NCBI GenBank assembly: GCA_002104985.1
Contig: MCGO01000054.1
Coordinates: 223,975 to 287,974, forward strand
DNA from: Rhizoclosmatium globosum
Lineage: Eukaryota > Chytridiomycota > Chytridiomycetes > Chytridiales > Chytriomycetaceae
Direction: 5' to 3'
DNA: 64,000 bases
How positions within the stretch are numbered: position 1 is the stretch's first letter; each line of letters starts with the position of its first letter. Shown here in pieces: positions 11,551-22,704 of this stretch. The notes beneath the pieces were generated by a model that did no database searches, was not told where the DNA came from, and saw only the letters and a program-made list of their open reading frames with translations. The translations under genes were made by a program, and so were the position numbers.

Positions 11551-12033
11551 TTATGCGTCCACTTCCGATTCTTTGCCCTTTCTTTTAAAAAGGTTACGCA
11601 AACACAGACAGTAAGCGAGTCCGCCTATTCCAAGTATTCCCGCAATCACCATGATGATAGCCACAACTTGAATGGCGCGATCCTTGGATTCGTTGTTTGT
11701 CGAGTAATTGATAGAAGCTGTTGCCGTTGGTTCAGCAGAAGCGGATACTCTATCGTAAATAGTTTGAACCGTTGGGATCGGTGGAACACGAGTGTTAGAG
11801 AGTGTTTGTGCAAGGAAGGGAGGCGGTCGTTTTGGGATTGTGATTATGATTGCAGGCTGAAGATTTGATCTTAATTTGAAGTTTTTTATGTGTTATCATA
11901 CCAGTGTAGAAGTTGGGATCGCGGCAGGAGCCAATGTCGTTGTTAATTGGATTGCCTGGGCGTTTTCTGTTCTCTGGCCAAGAGCGCAGTGGGAAGCCAG
12001 AAGGAGCAAGGAAAGTATGAAGTATGAGAACAT
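11551..12033 (-). CDS. Small type I membrane protein
   Basis: Two exons: 11902-12033 and 11551-11856, with one 45-nt GT-AG intron. Exon 1 encodes a clean signal peptide (MFSYFILSLLLLASHCALG). A Thr/Pro/Ala-rich extracellular stretch with an NYST glycosylation sequon follows. One membrane helix (IQVVAIIMVIAGILGIGGLA) leads into a short basic tail (RNLFKRKGKE). The length is about 145 aa. No family is recognised. It resembles the small stalk-like surface proteins of fungi, but this is only a structural impression. Confidence 0.65.
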
Positions 12034-12236
12034 TGTATGAGGTCAATGCGGCGCAAGTTCGACGTATCAGTCTCTGGCCTTAGGATTAGATGGTGGAAAT
12101 GTGAAGGAAGAACTCAATGAAGACCAGCTTTTTACCAAAGATGAAAAAAGAAACGAATTCATAATAAACCTTTTAAATTATATCTGAAAAAGATGGTGAA
12201 CAAGTATACTTGACCACACTCAAAAACCATCCCAAA

Positions 12237-13670
12237 ATGGACCCAGACAGCAATACACCCATTGACTACCCAACCAAGCGCATCACCGTTGCCTCCAATT
12301 CAAACCAAAAGACGCGTACAATCCTGATGCTCAAACCCGGAAACGAAGTTGCACAAGTCTTCTCCGTTGCCAAGAACAAACTCCGAATCAAGAAACCGAT
12401 TCGTCTATTCACATCTGGCGGAACTGAAGTACTGCCAGGCTTTCCGTACCATACACTGTCCAACGACAGTGTCCTTCTCGTTTCTTCCGGTGAAGACTTT
12501 GTTGGAAGTGTGAAACAGGTGGAATCAGTGACTTCACCACCAGCCACTGTTCATCTAATGGCTCAAACTGCATACGTTGATTCTGATGCGCTTTTACAAC
12601 TGAACAAAACTGCCACTCTACCTGGTGTTTCATTGGCTGTTGGATTCCCTGATTTGTGTCCTGGGCTTCGGTTTCCCGTTGGCGCGGCGTTTGCTGTCAA
12701 AGACCGTATTTATCCTGAGTTGATTGGCGGTGATATTGGATGTGGAATGGCGCTGTGGAAAGTGCCGCCTGTGAATAACGTGGATCGAGTTTCTCAGCGA
12801 TTGAAAGGCCTTGATCAGCCGTGGAAGGGTGATGTTGCGGCTTTGTTGACTTCATATGGCCTGGACCCGTCGCTTCACACCTCAGCTCTTGGAACTATTG
12901 GAGGTGGAAACCACTTTGCGGAGTTGCAAACTGTTCATGAAGTTGTTGATTCAGTGGCATTCAGTAGCCTCGGACTTCATGAAAATGATACCGTTCTATT
13001 GGTACATAGTGGATCAAGGTCACTTGGGAAAGCTGTATTGGATAATCTTCTCGCGTCGACTACTTCCGAACGTGTGCAAAACGGCGTGTCGTTGGACGAA
13101 GGCACCATCAACTTTTCGGAATATATCAAATCGCATGACGATGCATGTAATTGGGCTCGCTGTAATCGTGACTTGATTGGATGGAGGTTCTGCGCAATGC
13201 TTTACGGCCGCGATGAAACTGTTATTGACACTGCGTGGATGGAATCAGTCGCAACCAAGATCATTGATATTCATCACAACAATGTCGAAAAGAAGGTGAT
13301 GGAAGAAGGGAACAAAGATTCATGTGTCTGGTTGCATCGGAAAGGTGCAGCACCATCAGATAGAGGTGTCGTTCCGATTCCAGGATCTCGCGGTGCTCAT
13401 ACGTACCTAGTTCTGCCACAAGGTTCTCAGGTGCAAAATGCATTCTCGTTGCCACATGGAGCGGGTCGAAGATGGGCGCGAAGTCAAGCGAATTCAAGAA
13501 TCTCTGAAAAGTATAAGTCGAATATGGATGCACTCTACAAGACGAGTCTCGGTTCAACTGTTATTTGTGAAGATCGACAGTTGTTGGTTGAAGAGGCCCT
13601 GAAGCGTACAAAGAAATCGAAGACGTTGTGGAAGATGTCAAGGGAGTTGTTGGAGTTGTTGCAGTTATGA
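12237..13670 (+). CDS. rtcB: RtcB-family RNA ligase with N-terminal beta-grasp region
   Basis: Single exon of 477 aa. The first in-frame ATG is at 12237; the upstream frame has only a TTG. RtcB ligases join 2',3'-cyclic phosphate RNA ends to 5'-OH ends using Mn and GTP. All hallmark motifs are present: GGDIGCGMALWK (metal Asp/Cys), GGGNHFAEL, LLVHSGSRSLG, DIHHNN, the HRKGAAPSDRG loop and PHGAGR, which carries the His that is guanylylated. Before the catalytic core, about 80 residues (TRTILMLKP ... IRLFTSGGTEVLPG ... SVLLVSSGEDF) look like a ubiquitin/doublecortin-type beta-grasp fold. Most fungi splice tRNA with Trl1 ligase instead, so this may serve RNA repair. It has no targeting signal. 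Confidence 0.9.
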   Translation: MDPDSNTPIDYPTKRITVASNSNQKTRTILMLKPGNEVAQVFSVAKNKLRIKKPIRLFTSGGTEVLPGFPYHTLSNDSVLLVSSGEDFVGSVKQVESVTSPPATVHLMAQTAYVDSDALLQLNKTATLPGVSLAVGFPDLCPGLRFPVGAAFAVKDRIYPELIGGDIGCGMALWKVPPVNNVDRVSQRLKGLDQPWKGDVAALLTSYGLDPSLHTSALGTIGGGNHFAELQTVHEVVDSVAFSSLGLHENDTVLLVHSGSRSLGKAVLDNLLASTTSERVQNGVSLDEGTINFSEYIKSHDDACNWARCNRDLIGWRFCAMLYGRDETVIDTAWMESVATKIIDIHHNNVEKKVMEEGNKDSCVWLHRKGAAPSDRGVVPIPGSRGAHTYLVLPQGSQVQNAFSLPHGAGRRWARSQANSRISEKYKSNMDALYKTSLGSTVICEDRQLLVEEALKRTKKSKTLWKMSRELLELLQL

Positions 13671-13753
13671 AACCGATTTTAACATACAAGTTTCGACGAG
13701 AATGATTAATACAGCATGTTTAATAAATACACATCTTAAAAAAAAAATTGTTT

Positions 13754-15450
13754 TTAAGACTGGAGCTCTTCAACAACTTCGCTCCATTCACAACACAAGT
13801 ATTGGAAAGAAGCAGAACGATCATCCAAATTCAAACCACTAGATATAAACATTTGAGCCACTTTATCAACAACAGCGAGGACATCTTGAGACAAGCTAGT
13901 ACGTATGTTGATGTTGTTGCGGCATTCTTCAAATTTGACTATTGCTGTCACAGGATCCAACTCCGCAACAACTTCAAAGTTGTATTGGTCAAGAAGTAAC
14001 TGAGCTGCGTAAAGTCGATTCTCTGCAAAAGCTTCAACAATGAGTCCGTAGTTTTTAGCTCTTGGAAGCACTGAGGGACTTTGCAAGATAATTTTTGCTG
14101 AATCTGTGAAGTCTTTTCTGATTGCGAGAATCAATGCTGAGCTATCCCCACCAACTAACGGATCAACGCGAGAATCAGTGAGGAGAGCTCGAACAACGTT
14201 TCGAAGTCCCAGAAATGCAGCTTGACGAATAGCCCAGTTATCCAAAGCCGCAGGATCAGCGCGTCCATCCGCAAGCAAGACCAGAATCGCTTCTGCACTG
14301 TTGGCGGTGACCATGTTACGAAGAACAATGGAGTCTTCAGCAGTAGGGTCGACACGAGGATCATTGAGAAGCATTTCAAGCAACGCAATTTGATCTTCAC
14401 CCATATATGTACACGACTTTAATGCGCAACGATATTGGATTGGTCAAAATCGGCAGGATTGACACGTGAATCTTCCATTAGAGTGTAAAAGGCATCGATG
14501 TTGCCATGTGCCGCAGCTATAGGTAGAGCAACTTTTGGATCCACGCGAGGGTCACTTAGCAAACACTCAATTTCTTCGAAAAGATTTTTCTTAGCCGCTA
14601 CACGTATCCCTTCATTGTTTTGAGCGGCTGGATCCGCTCTTCCATCATTGAGTAATGTTTGAAGCACGTCACAACCGTGCGTCACTGCAATTGATATGAT
14701 TCTGTCCACACAATTTGGGTTGACACGTTCATCTTCAAGCAGAATAGTCATCAATTTGGCGTCCGAGCTTTCACATGCTTTGAGCAGGGCTCGACAATTA
14801 TCAGCTGAAGGGTCAACGTGAGGATTTTCGAGCAACAAATTCAATAAATCAGGACTGCCAGATGTGCATGCGTGATACAAAGCTTCTTGGTAGTCCACAG
14901 TGTTCTCAAGTCGTTCCAACAGTAACTTTACAGCAGCTGTCTCTCCTTTAATACAACTCCAATACAGAGCACGGTTATTTCGAGCTGCTGGATTGAAGTT
15001 TTTCTCCTTCAAAAGGATCTCGATAGCTCTTCCAGGGTTTTGAAGTCTCCATGACCTGACAGGAGGAAGTTGGTGACTCAGATGAAGCAGAGGCGGAATA
15101 CCGCAATCATCCAATTGCAAGATAATCCCGTATATAGCAGTTTGATACGAAAACGGAAGACGGTTCCAGATTGGCGGAACTTTCGAGGTTGGATAACGTG
15201 GTTGAAAGTTGGAGGAAACCAAGAAATCCCAGATACATTCATATTCTCCTCGCTTCACTTCAGTTTGAAAGTGTTTACGCGCAAAGTCAATGGTATAGAA
15301 TAGCGTTGGTGCGAATAAAGTCTTTGAGGAGAGTCCGACTTCATGGAGCTTTTCGTCCAGTGGAAGATATAGGAGGATATCTTGAATGGTTTCTGTTGCG
15401 AGGTGATAAATGGTCTTGCCCTCAATGAGAGGTGTTGGGGAGCGAAGCAT
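13754..15450 (-). pseudogene. F-box-like/ankyrin-repeat protein, split by a frame break
   Basis: Starting at 15450, the N-terminus carries an F-box-like segment (LATETIQDILLYLPLDEKLH). A run of ankyrin-type repeats follows, with the recurring pattern LLxDxRVDPxxxxNxAlxxAxxxG. The frame ends at TAA near 14419, and the repeats continue in another frame from 14404 to 13754 (LLNDPRVDPTAEDS, LLADGRADPAALDN, LLTDSRVDP). One base separates the two halves, so either the gene is broken or the assembly has an indel. F-box/ankyrin proteins usually recruit targets to SCF ubiquitin ligases. The joined protein would be about 560 aa. Confidence 0.7.
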
Positions 15451-15679
15451 TTCTGGTGCTTCTCGACTTTCAAAGCAATTGAAACAAGCTCAGCATAATT
15501 ATAGCTAATAAGCAACGTAAAGCATTATTAACGATGCGAAATAAACTCTTCCTTGTTCAAATTCACCAACTGTTTTTATCAGTTCATAAACCAAATCGAG
15601 AATGCCTCCACCTAAAATCGAAATCGTATATAGAATGGGAAAATTAAGATAAAACGGAAGGAGTGTGATATAAATTAAA

Positions 15680-16969
15680 TCAGCTGCCTCTGCTATGGTT
15701 TCTTCTCGATGATTCAGTGTGAAATAGCTTTGCAGTTTTAAAAGGAAGAGGATTTTCGGCGTTCTGAATTTGTAGCGCATATTCGGCAAGAGAGTCATTT
15801 CCTTCTGTCAAGGTGCCGTTCGGAGTTCTATTTAGATTGATGTTCTGCAGTCTTAATTTTATAAAATTGACTGCTTGATCTCGATTCAAATTATCACTTG
15901 AGCTGTAAAATTTCAATTGACTACATTTCCTAATTCTGACGACGTACCACAATTCTTTTCTTTGATCCCTGTTTTGCAACCAATAAAAGGTCCACCTTTC
16001 ATTCAAGTCAGTAACAACCACCATTACATTAAAGCGTGACTTTAAATCCAGTGCAATGAGTTCTAACTGGGCTTGGCGTATTTTTTTGTCCTTATTTTCA
16101 GGTTTGAACAACTCAATGCCAATATGACATGTACCAAGGCAATCTGAATTGGAAGATGAAATAATGCAATCGATAAATCCGTTGAATTTTCGATGCATAA
16201 TTTCAGTTTTGAGTGCCTGATTTTCTCCGCTGTACAATGAAAACGGAGGCTGGAGCCCAAGTATTCCGTTAAGATGTCGCAAATAATTTCTCTTATTCTT
16301 CGGTGAATCTTCTCTCTCATCTGACCACTCAAATTTTGAAACAGATTGAATGACAATGTTGAATTTTTCAACACTAAGAGATAGATCCCTGAGCAGGCTT
16401 GTTACATAAGGCGCTGTTGCCGGAGAAATCCATTGATACACTTGTGCTTGACTGATATTGGTAGAGTTTGGAGCTGAGATTGAGTTTAACGCGGAATGCA
16501 GGTGTGAAAAGTCGTAGACAGGAGTTGGCTTCTTAGGGAGTACCACAAGAACATGAAGATGTTGAGGTGGAAAATATGCACCATACGCGGCTACTGCCTC
16601 AAGTCCATTCATAGTCTATTACGAACCTGGTTAGTTGCCCAGATGAGATGGAACAATGAGTACCTTAAATACAAAACCATTTACGAAAAGCTCCTTGCTA
16701 CCACCATTGTCGCCTTCAGGATCTTCACCGTATTCTTCTATATTTAGCGGTGTATTCTCAATTTTGAGCTCCTTTTTTGTCAAACCGGCAACACTTTCTT
16801 TCGCGAGCCGAACCAAAACGAGACTTGCTGCTGCCAAATAGTTCAGTTCAGGACTTGCCTTCGCTTTGATCGCATCTTTTAGATCTGAAACTGTAAGGGA
16901 AGAGTCAAAATAGACGGGGAATCCAGTTAGTGTGGTGTCTGTGCCTAACACACAAAAGATTTTCGACAT
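15680..16969 (-). CDS. Crinkler (CRN)-type protein with nuclease-like C-terminus
   Basis: Two exons (16664-16969 and 15680-16615) with a 48-nt intron. The N-terminus is typical of the Crinkler header: MSKIFCVLGTD, VSDLKDAIKAK, an LFLAK-like LVRLAKE, and after the splice the HVLVVLP box that ends the header. CRN proteins are known from oomycetes and chytrids as modular secreted or nuclear effectors. The C-terminal domain (about residues 180-310) has the order DCIISSSN...IGIELFKPENK...QAQLEL, which recalls a PD-(D/E)XK nuclease core as found in some CRN proteins. That is inference, and the canonical ExK is not clean. No classic signal peptide is visible, as is common for CRNs. Confidence 0.75.
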
Positions 16970-17129
16970 CTTTTAAAGCGAACAATCGGGAAAACCGAAC
17001 AAAGGAAATTTTCGCATGTTTTAAAGTCATTCAAGGCCGAGGTTTCTAGGCCGAGGTTTTAATCTTCGACAAGGAGGAAATTGACAGGGAATTGATGCCT
17101 TTATTTCATGAAATGGATTTCATTAAATG

Positions 17130-17779
17130 TTATTGCTTTCGAAAAAGACGTGGAGCAAACTGTTGCCCCCCGTACATTTTAATGTTAAACCGTTTATGAT
17201 TCCGAACCCAAGTTCTATACGCTTGCACACTATCAATTTTTTCTCCATGCCAATCAGGCGCCGCTTCACTACGATATTGGAGCTGATTATTCCAATCGTT
17301 TGGCCGGATCTTGTGAATTCGAGTGTGTAGCTCCTTTTCCATATGATCCAGCGCCACGCGAAGATTCCTTTTGAATAAGTCATCAGAATATGAGAAGAAA
17401 GAATGGGTTTTTACCTTGGAGTTGCTTGACGCCATAACCTTGCACCCACAGTTACTCCCGCCAGGTATCCAAGTGGAGCAGTAACAAGTAACATAAGAAA
17501 CGCTTGAAAGTACAGAATTTCTCGCCAAGTCTTTCTCACGAGTTCGTCTTCCTCGTACTCTCGAATGAAAGTGAAATAGGATGCAAGACCTAAGGTTGCA
17601 ATGCATGCGCCTATTAATCCTGTTTTTCGTTCGTAGGATCGGTATTGCGCTCGGTGGGTAAAGTATTGTGTCCATGAGAGTTGGTGGTTTGTTGTGGTGG
17701 ATGAGAAGAGTCTGGTTCTTGTGTTGAGAAGTAGCTGGCGGAAATGGATTTGAAGAGGTGCACGGATCAATTGAGACAT
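17130..17779 (-). CDS. Pam17-like mitochondrial import motor subunit (divergent copy)
   Basis: ATG at 17777-17779, two exons split by an intron near 17371-17416. A mitochondrial presequence-like N-terminus (LIRAPLQIHFRQLLLNTRTR) leads to LSWTQYFTHRAQYR. Two membrane segments follow, then the family's C-terminal signature APDWHGEKIDSVQAYRTWVR. In Pam17 this reads PDYYGEKIxSxxxYxxWLR, so the first Tyr is Trp and the second is His here. Pam17 is an inner-membrane subunit of the TIM23 presequence translocase motor. A closer match lies at 19237-20037 on the same strand, with a PTEN-like gene between them. Confidence 0.75.
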
Positions 17780-18006
17780 TCTGCTATTGTGGATGGTTTG
17801 TTTGTTGAATGAGATGGAAAGGTTTTTGGAGGATGGTTTGGAGTTTATATCAGCTTTTGTTTTGTGGCTGTGCGAGGGAGGCTGAGTGGTGGCATAAATG
17901 CCCACGTAGATGAGTAATTCGTGAGGTATTTCTATAATACGTGTTTTAAGTGCGACAAGAATTAACCCTGCTTTATTATGAAAGAGAAATTCAGTTTAAA
18001 AAAATA

Positions 18007-19186
18007 ATGGATGTTCTACTCAAACACGCCGTGTCTCAGGGAAAGCGAAGGACCATCGATAGAGACCTTGGAATCGACTTAGATCTCGCATGTAAGCTGG
18101 ATCGCAGTGCAGAATGTTGATATGCTAACTATGCTCCAAAAGACATGACACCCACACTGATTGCAATGGGCTTCCCTTCATCCACTTTCCCTAAACGAAT
18201 CTACAGAAACAGCATGAAACAGGTACATCCAGGCATAGAGACTTCTGCTAAATCGAGCAAGTTCTCATCCAAAACACAGACTCTCAAATACCTGGACGCC
18301 AAACACAAGGACAAATACAAAGTCTACAACTTGTGCTCAGAACCTGGATTCTCGTACCCGCCAGAGTCATTCCACTCAAACTGGGTCTCGTATCCATTTG
18401 ACGACCACACTCCACCGCAGTTCAGTATGCTTCTTGCCATCGTACGCGATATTCGGGATTGGATGAGGAAGAATGAGGGGAATGTTGCTGTTGTACATTG
18501 TAAAGCTGGGAAGGGACGGACGGGGGTTGTTTGTTGTGCTGTCATGATTGCCGAAGGTGTGTTTGAGGACGCGGAGAGTTGTTTGAGGGGGTATACTGGG
18601 TTACGGATGAGGGAGGGTTTTGGAGAGGGGTTGACTGTTGCGGGACAGGTTCGGTGGGTTAGGTATTTTGATGAATTCGTGAGGGGGTTTGGGAGAACTG
18701 TTGATGGGAATATTGGGGAAATAAGTGGAAGTACGAGTGGATGGAATGCGTATCGAATAGTTGAGAGGAAGATTGGATCTGTGACTGTTCATGGAATCAA
18801 GGGGAAACGAGGTTTGATTCCGCGTTATGTAATCCTATCGGCTAACAATACCGATAGATATCGTTCTTGAGTTTTTTATGGACGGAAATCTTCATTATAG
18901 CACGACTGCGGCGTCGATCAAGAAAGTCGAGAGTGGATCCATTGACACCAAAACGCTCATCTTTACACCGCAAGATTCTTTTGCTCTGTTTGGTGATATT
19001 TGCATCCGCGTAAAAAGTACGACACAATTACTCTGTCGGATATGGTTCAACACCTATTTCGCTGGTTTTGGTGAAGTCCACCCCGATTTACAGCGGATAG
19101 AATTCAAAAGGCTTGATGTTGATGGATGGAAACCGAGAGGATGTTTAGATGCAGGAGAATTCCGATTGATCCTGGAGTTCGAATAG
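18007..19186 (+). CDS. PTEN-like phosphoinositide 3-phosphatase
   Basis: Exon 1 (18007-about 18092) reads LKHAVSQGKRRTIDRDLGID, the PTEN N-terminal lipid-binding start. The phosphatase domain follows with IAMGFPSSTFPKRIYRNSM, HKDKYKVYNLC, YPFDDHTPPQ and the catalytic P-loop HCKAGKGRTG, which matches PTEN exactly. The C2 domain continues in the exon at about 18861-19186 (ALFGDICIRVKST...RIWFNTYF). PTEN removes the 3-phosphate of PIP3 at the plasma membrane. An in-frame 57-nt segment after RNSMKQ (about 18222-18278) has GT-AG ends and is probably an intron, because removing it restores the PTEN alignment. Another intron is likely at about 18811-18860. There is no long C-terminal tail, so PDZ-binding regulation is unlikely. 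Confidence 0.85.
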
Positions 19187-19236
19187 AGTAGAATAGAGTC
19201 GTTGATGATAGTTTTATTGGGGTACATCCTCAAAAT

Positions 19237-20037
19237 TTACTCGCTGCCAGACTTCTTTTTCTTGATGGATCGCATAGCTTTGAAGCCTTCAGTCTTGATA
19301 CGGTACTGATACGAAAGAATTAGTAAGTGATTCTTAGCGAAAAAGAAACTAACCTCTCTCTGTTTCCTGAGCCAAGCTCTGTATCCCGCAACAGACTTGA
19401 CGCTTTCCGCATAGTAATCCGGCATTGGGCTATCCAGCGACATTCTGAGTTGTCCCTGAGGTCTGTACTTTTTCACGCGTTCAAAGAACTGTTTGTCCAT
19501 CACATCGATAGCATCCAATACATGCCTAAATATTTTGATTAGCTACATGATACAACTGGATAATGCAACATACTTTTTCGCAGACCCCCTCCACAAAGCC
19601 CCACCCACAAACACGCCCAGCACACCACCCGCAATGCCAACACACATCGCCCCCATCGAATACGCCACCGAAGCATCCATCACGCCAAAGACAAGCTCGG
19701 TCGGATCAAACTCCTTCACCGCCATAAAGTAGTAGGACCCCGCAACAAACGAAAGCAGTCCTGTTCCCGCCGACGTTGCAACTTCGAATGTTCTTGACTG
19801 TTTTTTGTGGTTGAAGTACTCGGTCCACGTCATTTGATTGGTTACTACTTGTTTGGTGGTTGATTTGGTGGTTGATGCACTCGAGGCAAGGCGGAGTCCC
19901 AGCCCAAGTTGTGGTTTCGCTGTGCATTGGATCAAGGATGGACTGGCGTATTTGACAGCATTCGAAGAAGGAACGCCGGAAATGGGACGGGTAAAAGCGA
20001 GGAGGTTGGTGCGGATGAAGGGGACTAGTCTTTGCAT
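19237..20037 (-). CDS. PAM17: Pam17, TIM23 presequence translocase motor subunit
   Basis: The ATG at 20035-20037 gives a basic, Ser-rich mitochondrial presequence. QMTWTEYFNHKKQSRTFE follows, then two membrane helices around EFDPTELVFG and a Gly-rich loop. The signature MPDYYAESVKSVAGYRAWLR, split by an intron before RYRIKTEG, completes the protein. These blocks fit fungal Pam17, an inner-membrane protein that organises the Tim14-Tim16 part of the import motor. Three exons are likely (about 20037-19570, about 19525-19365 and about 19302-19237). It is clearly the more canonical of the two Pam17-type genes here. Confidence 0.85.
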
Positions 20038-20166
20038 TTTTTGCTGTCTTTTTTGTGACTCACCTATTCTACAAGAATAAGAGGAGTAATAAAACTGGTT
20101 CAAAATTTATTGCTTATGCTGGATCCTGATTGACAGTGTCGATCTTTCAGAGAATTGTTGGACCAA

Positions 20167-22338
20167 ATGCTGCAACGAGACTCCGCTGACAGCGCACCCT
20201 CCAGCAATTTACCTATACGCACCATTCCACTTGCGTTCCTCGACCAAGACCCTCATCCTACACCTCTCTCGCCCCGCTCAGACAAGAAACGCGGGTCAAT
20301 AGCAATCTCTAAAACTATTTCAAAATCAATCCAATCCCTCTCTTCCTCCGTCGCTCACAAACTAGGAACTGACGCGTGTAAATACGAACGTGTCGACGAG
20401 TCTTTCTTGCAAGCAAGACAACTGGAACAAAACGCGTTGGGTCCGTGGGCTCTTTTTGTGCTTTTTGCGTCAAGTGCTATTTGTATTGGGAGTCCTACTG
20501 TTTGGAATACTTTGTTGGTGGACGGGTATGGGACTCTGATTGTTTCTATGGTGTTGGCTTTTGTAACGTATGCGTGTTTCTTTGCTGTGCTGTTGGAGTT
20601 GATGGTCATGCTTCCGTTTAATGGTGGAATGGCGATTTTTGCGAGGACTGCTTTTGGTTTGTTGGGAGTTGTAATCTACGAGTCTGATTTTTACTCATGG
20701 AGCACAGGTCCTTTCGCAGGTTTCTTGATTGGAAGCTGTGAAGCGTGGGAATATATCTTATTTGCGGCACAAGGATTCTGGATGATTGGGGAAACTTGTT
20801 CTCAGGTAATGAGAGGAAGAAGTTTTCATATCATAACGTCTCGTTAGGTTTTTGCGACAGACCCAAACTATGCGCCGCTGTACTGGATTCCATTTGGTAT
20901 AATAATATTCGCCGCGAACATGGCCGGTGTCCGCGTCTTTGTTGTCGTATGTGCCGTTTTACTCTTCATAAACGTGTTTGGAGGAATGTCCGTGGTTTTA
21001 CCCTCACTTGCTTACTTCGATCCTCGCAAATATGTGGTTGACGATGCGATAAATCTTGGGTTCTTTAATATAACAGAAGGAGAGGCCATGCCTAGTACTG
21101 TTGCACTGTTATGGCCGACTGGGAGTAAACCGATTTGGCCGGGAATGGTGAGCATGCTTTGGTCTGTCTCTGGGTTAGAGGTATGCGAAATTTATTACAA
21201 CGAATTGGTTGACATTGGGTCAGATGGCGCCTCTGGTGGCTGAAGAAGGAAAAGACTTTGTGAAAAACGCACCAAGACTCATGAAATACGCGCTCTTGTC
21301 GATTTTCAGTGTCCTTGCGTATGTTATTGTTTTGGTTCCATGTGTTCCGCCTGGTATATCGACGCTTGTGAACGCAAATGATCCAATGATTGATGCCTTT
21401 TTGGCGTCATATAATTACGATTCTCTGACGGATAATGGAACTGTCGCTCGAGTCTTGTACTTTGTTCTGTTTGTACCGGATATTTTGCTCTTGTGAGTGT
21501 TCTTGGTTTGGCATGTAAGGGGAAGAACTGATGTTTCCATACGTTAAGTATTGCGATATATGTGTATGCAACTTCGCGTCAGATCTTTGCATTGAGTAAG
21601 GTTGGATATTACCCAACATTTGTGGCGAAAGTGCATGTAAAGTCCAAGACTCCCATGTATGCGCTTGTGTTTTCCATGGCAATGAGTCTTGGAGCTGCGT
21701 TAGTTCTTCAGTTTGGTAATGCAAATTGAATTTATTGTCACATTTTTTTTTCAACTAATGCAAACGCAATAAGAGGCGTCAGGCGTTGCAGGCCAGGCAT
21801 TTCTCAATGGAAGTTTGCTTTATGCGATTTTCGCGTATATAGCTGTCGCCTTTGCATACCTTAAGATGCGGTGGTACTACCCAAACTTGAAGTAAGTTGA
21901 GTTCTTTGAGACTTGATCCAACCAACCCACCTGTTAAATAGACGACCATTTGATCTTGGACCTATTGTCGGCCCATTATGTGCAATTATTGTCGTGACTT
22001 CATACACGTCAGCACTCGCAAATTTATTCCAAAAAGAAATATTTCGTGACACATTGATTGTATGTATTTCGAAGCTGGGGGTTATGATGCTTGTGTTTGT
22101 TCTTTATCAACGGAAAAGAATGGTGGAGACACCAGAAGAACTGTTTATTCAGCGGTATCTGGATGAAGCTGCTGTTGGTGATGGCTCGCGTCGAGATGGA
22201 GTAGATGCCGGAGCCTGGATGAGGGACGTGAGGGAGGAGCTGCTAGAGCAACAGGCAAGGAAGGAAAGGGAAATGGGGGAGAACCAAAGGCTGGAGGATG
22301 TTACATTTTTGAGGGAAAGTCATGTGACAAAGGCATAA
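20167..22338 (+). CDS. APC-superfamily ethanolamine/amino-acid permease-like transporter
   Basis: At least six exons with short introns. A Ser-rich cytosolic N-terminus precedes about 12 membrane helices. The core reads ALGPWALFVLFASSAICIGS, LLELMVMLPFNGGMAIFARTAFG and FAGFLIGSCEAWEYILF, which follows the pattern of bacterial and fungal ethanolamine permeases of the APC family. The later block MAPLVAEEGKDFVKNAPRLM matches the family loop with the conserved EE and KD. SRQIFALSKVGYYP is also typical. It ends with a cytosolic acidic, helical tail. The substrate is inferred from family likeness only. The start is the first ATG; the upstream frame has only TTG codons. Confidence 0.8.
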
Positions 22339-22704
22339 ATAGATAATTTCAAATGTTTCGGCTAAAACCATTGTAAATGTTGGTGTTTAAATCAAGAAAC
22401 TGTGGTCAATGAATAAAAGACTATAGCTCACATGCAATATTTTTAGCTAGACATCTGAATTTTGTGGGTGCGTAGAGAGTAAATTAAGTTGTTGCGATGG
22501 CTTGACTTAGATATGTTAACGATAAAGTTACAAGCGAAAACATAATGTTTCTCTTTGTTCCTTTGCATTCCTTGTAAGAGATCGCCCCACGAAAAAGGAG
22601 GCAGTGTTGCCAAAGCAATGTGTGGCTGTGCTTGCTCGCAAAACATTATAAAAATGCCGAGCCACGTATTCCAACCCATCACTTCCTAAACAACCGAAAA
22701 CTCA

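Noticed and set aside
15505..15798. Separate 97-codon hydrophobic gene on the minus strand
   Set aside because: It overlaps the 3' end of the Crinkler gene, has no splice or promoter support and no family likeness.
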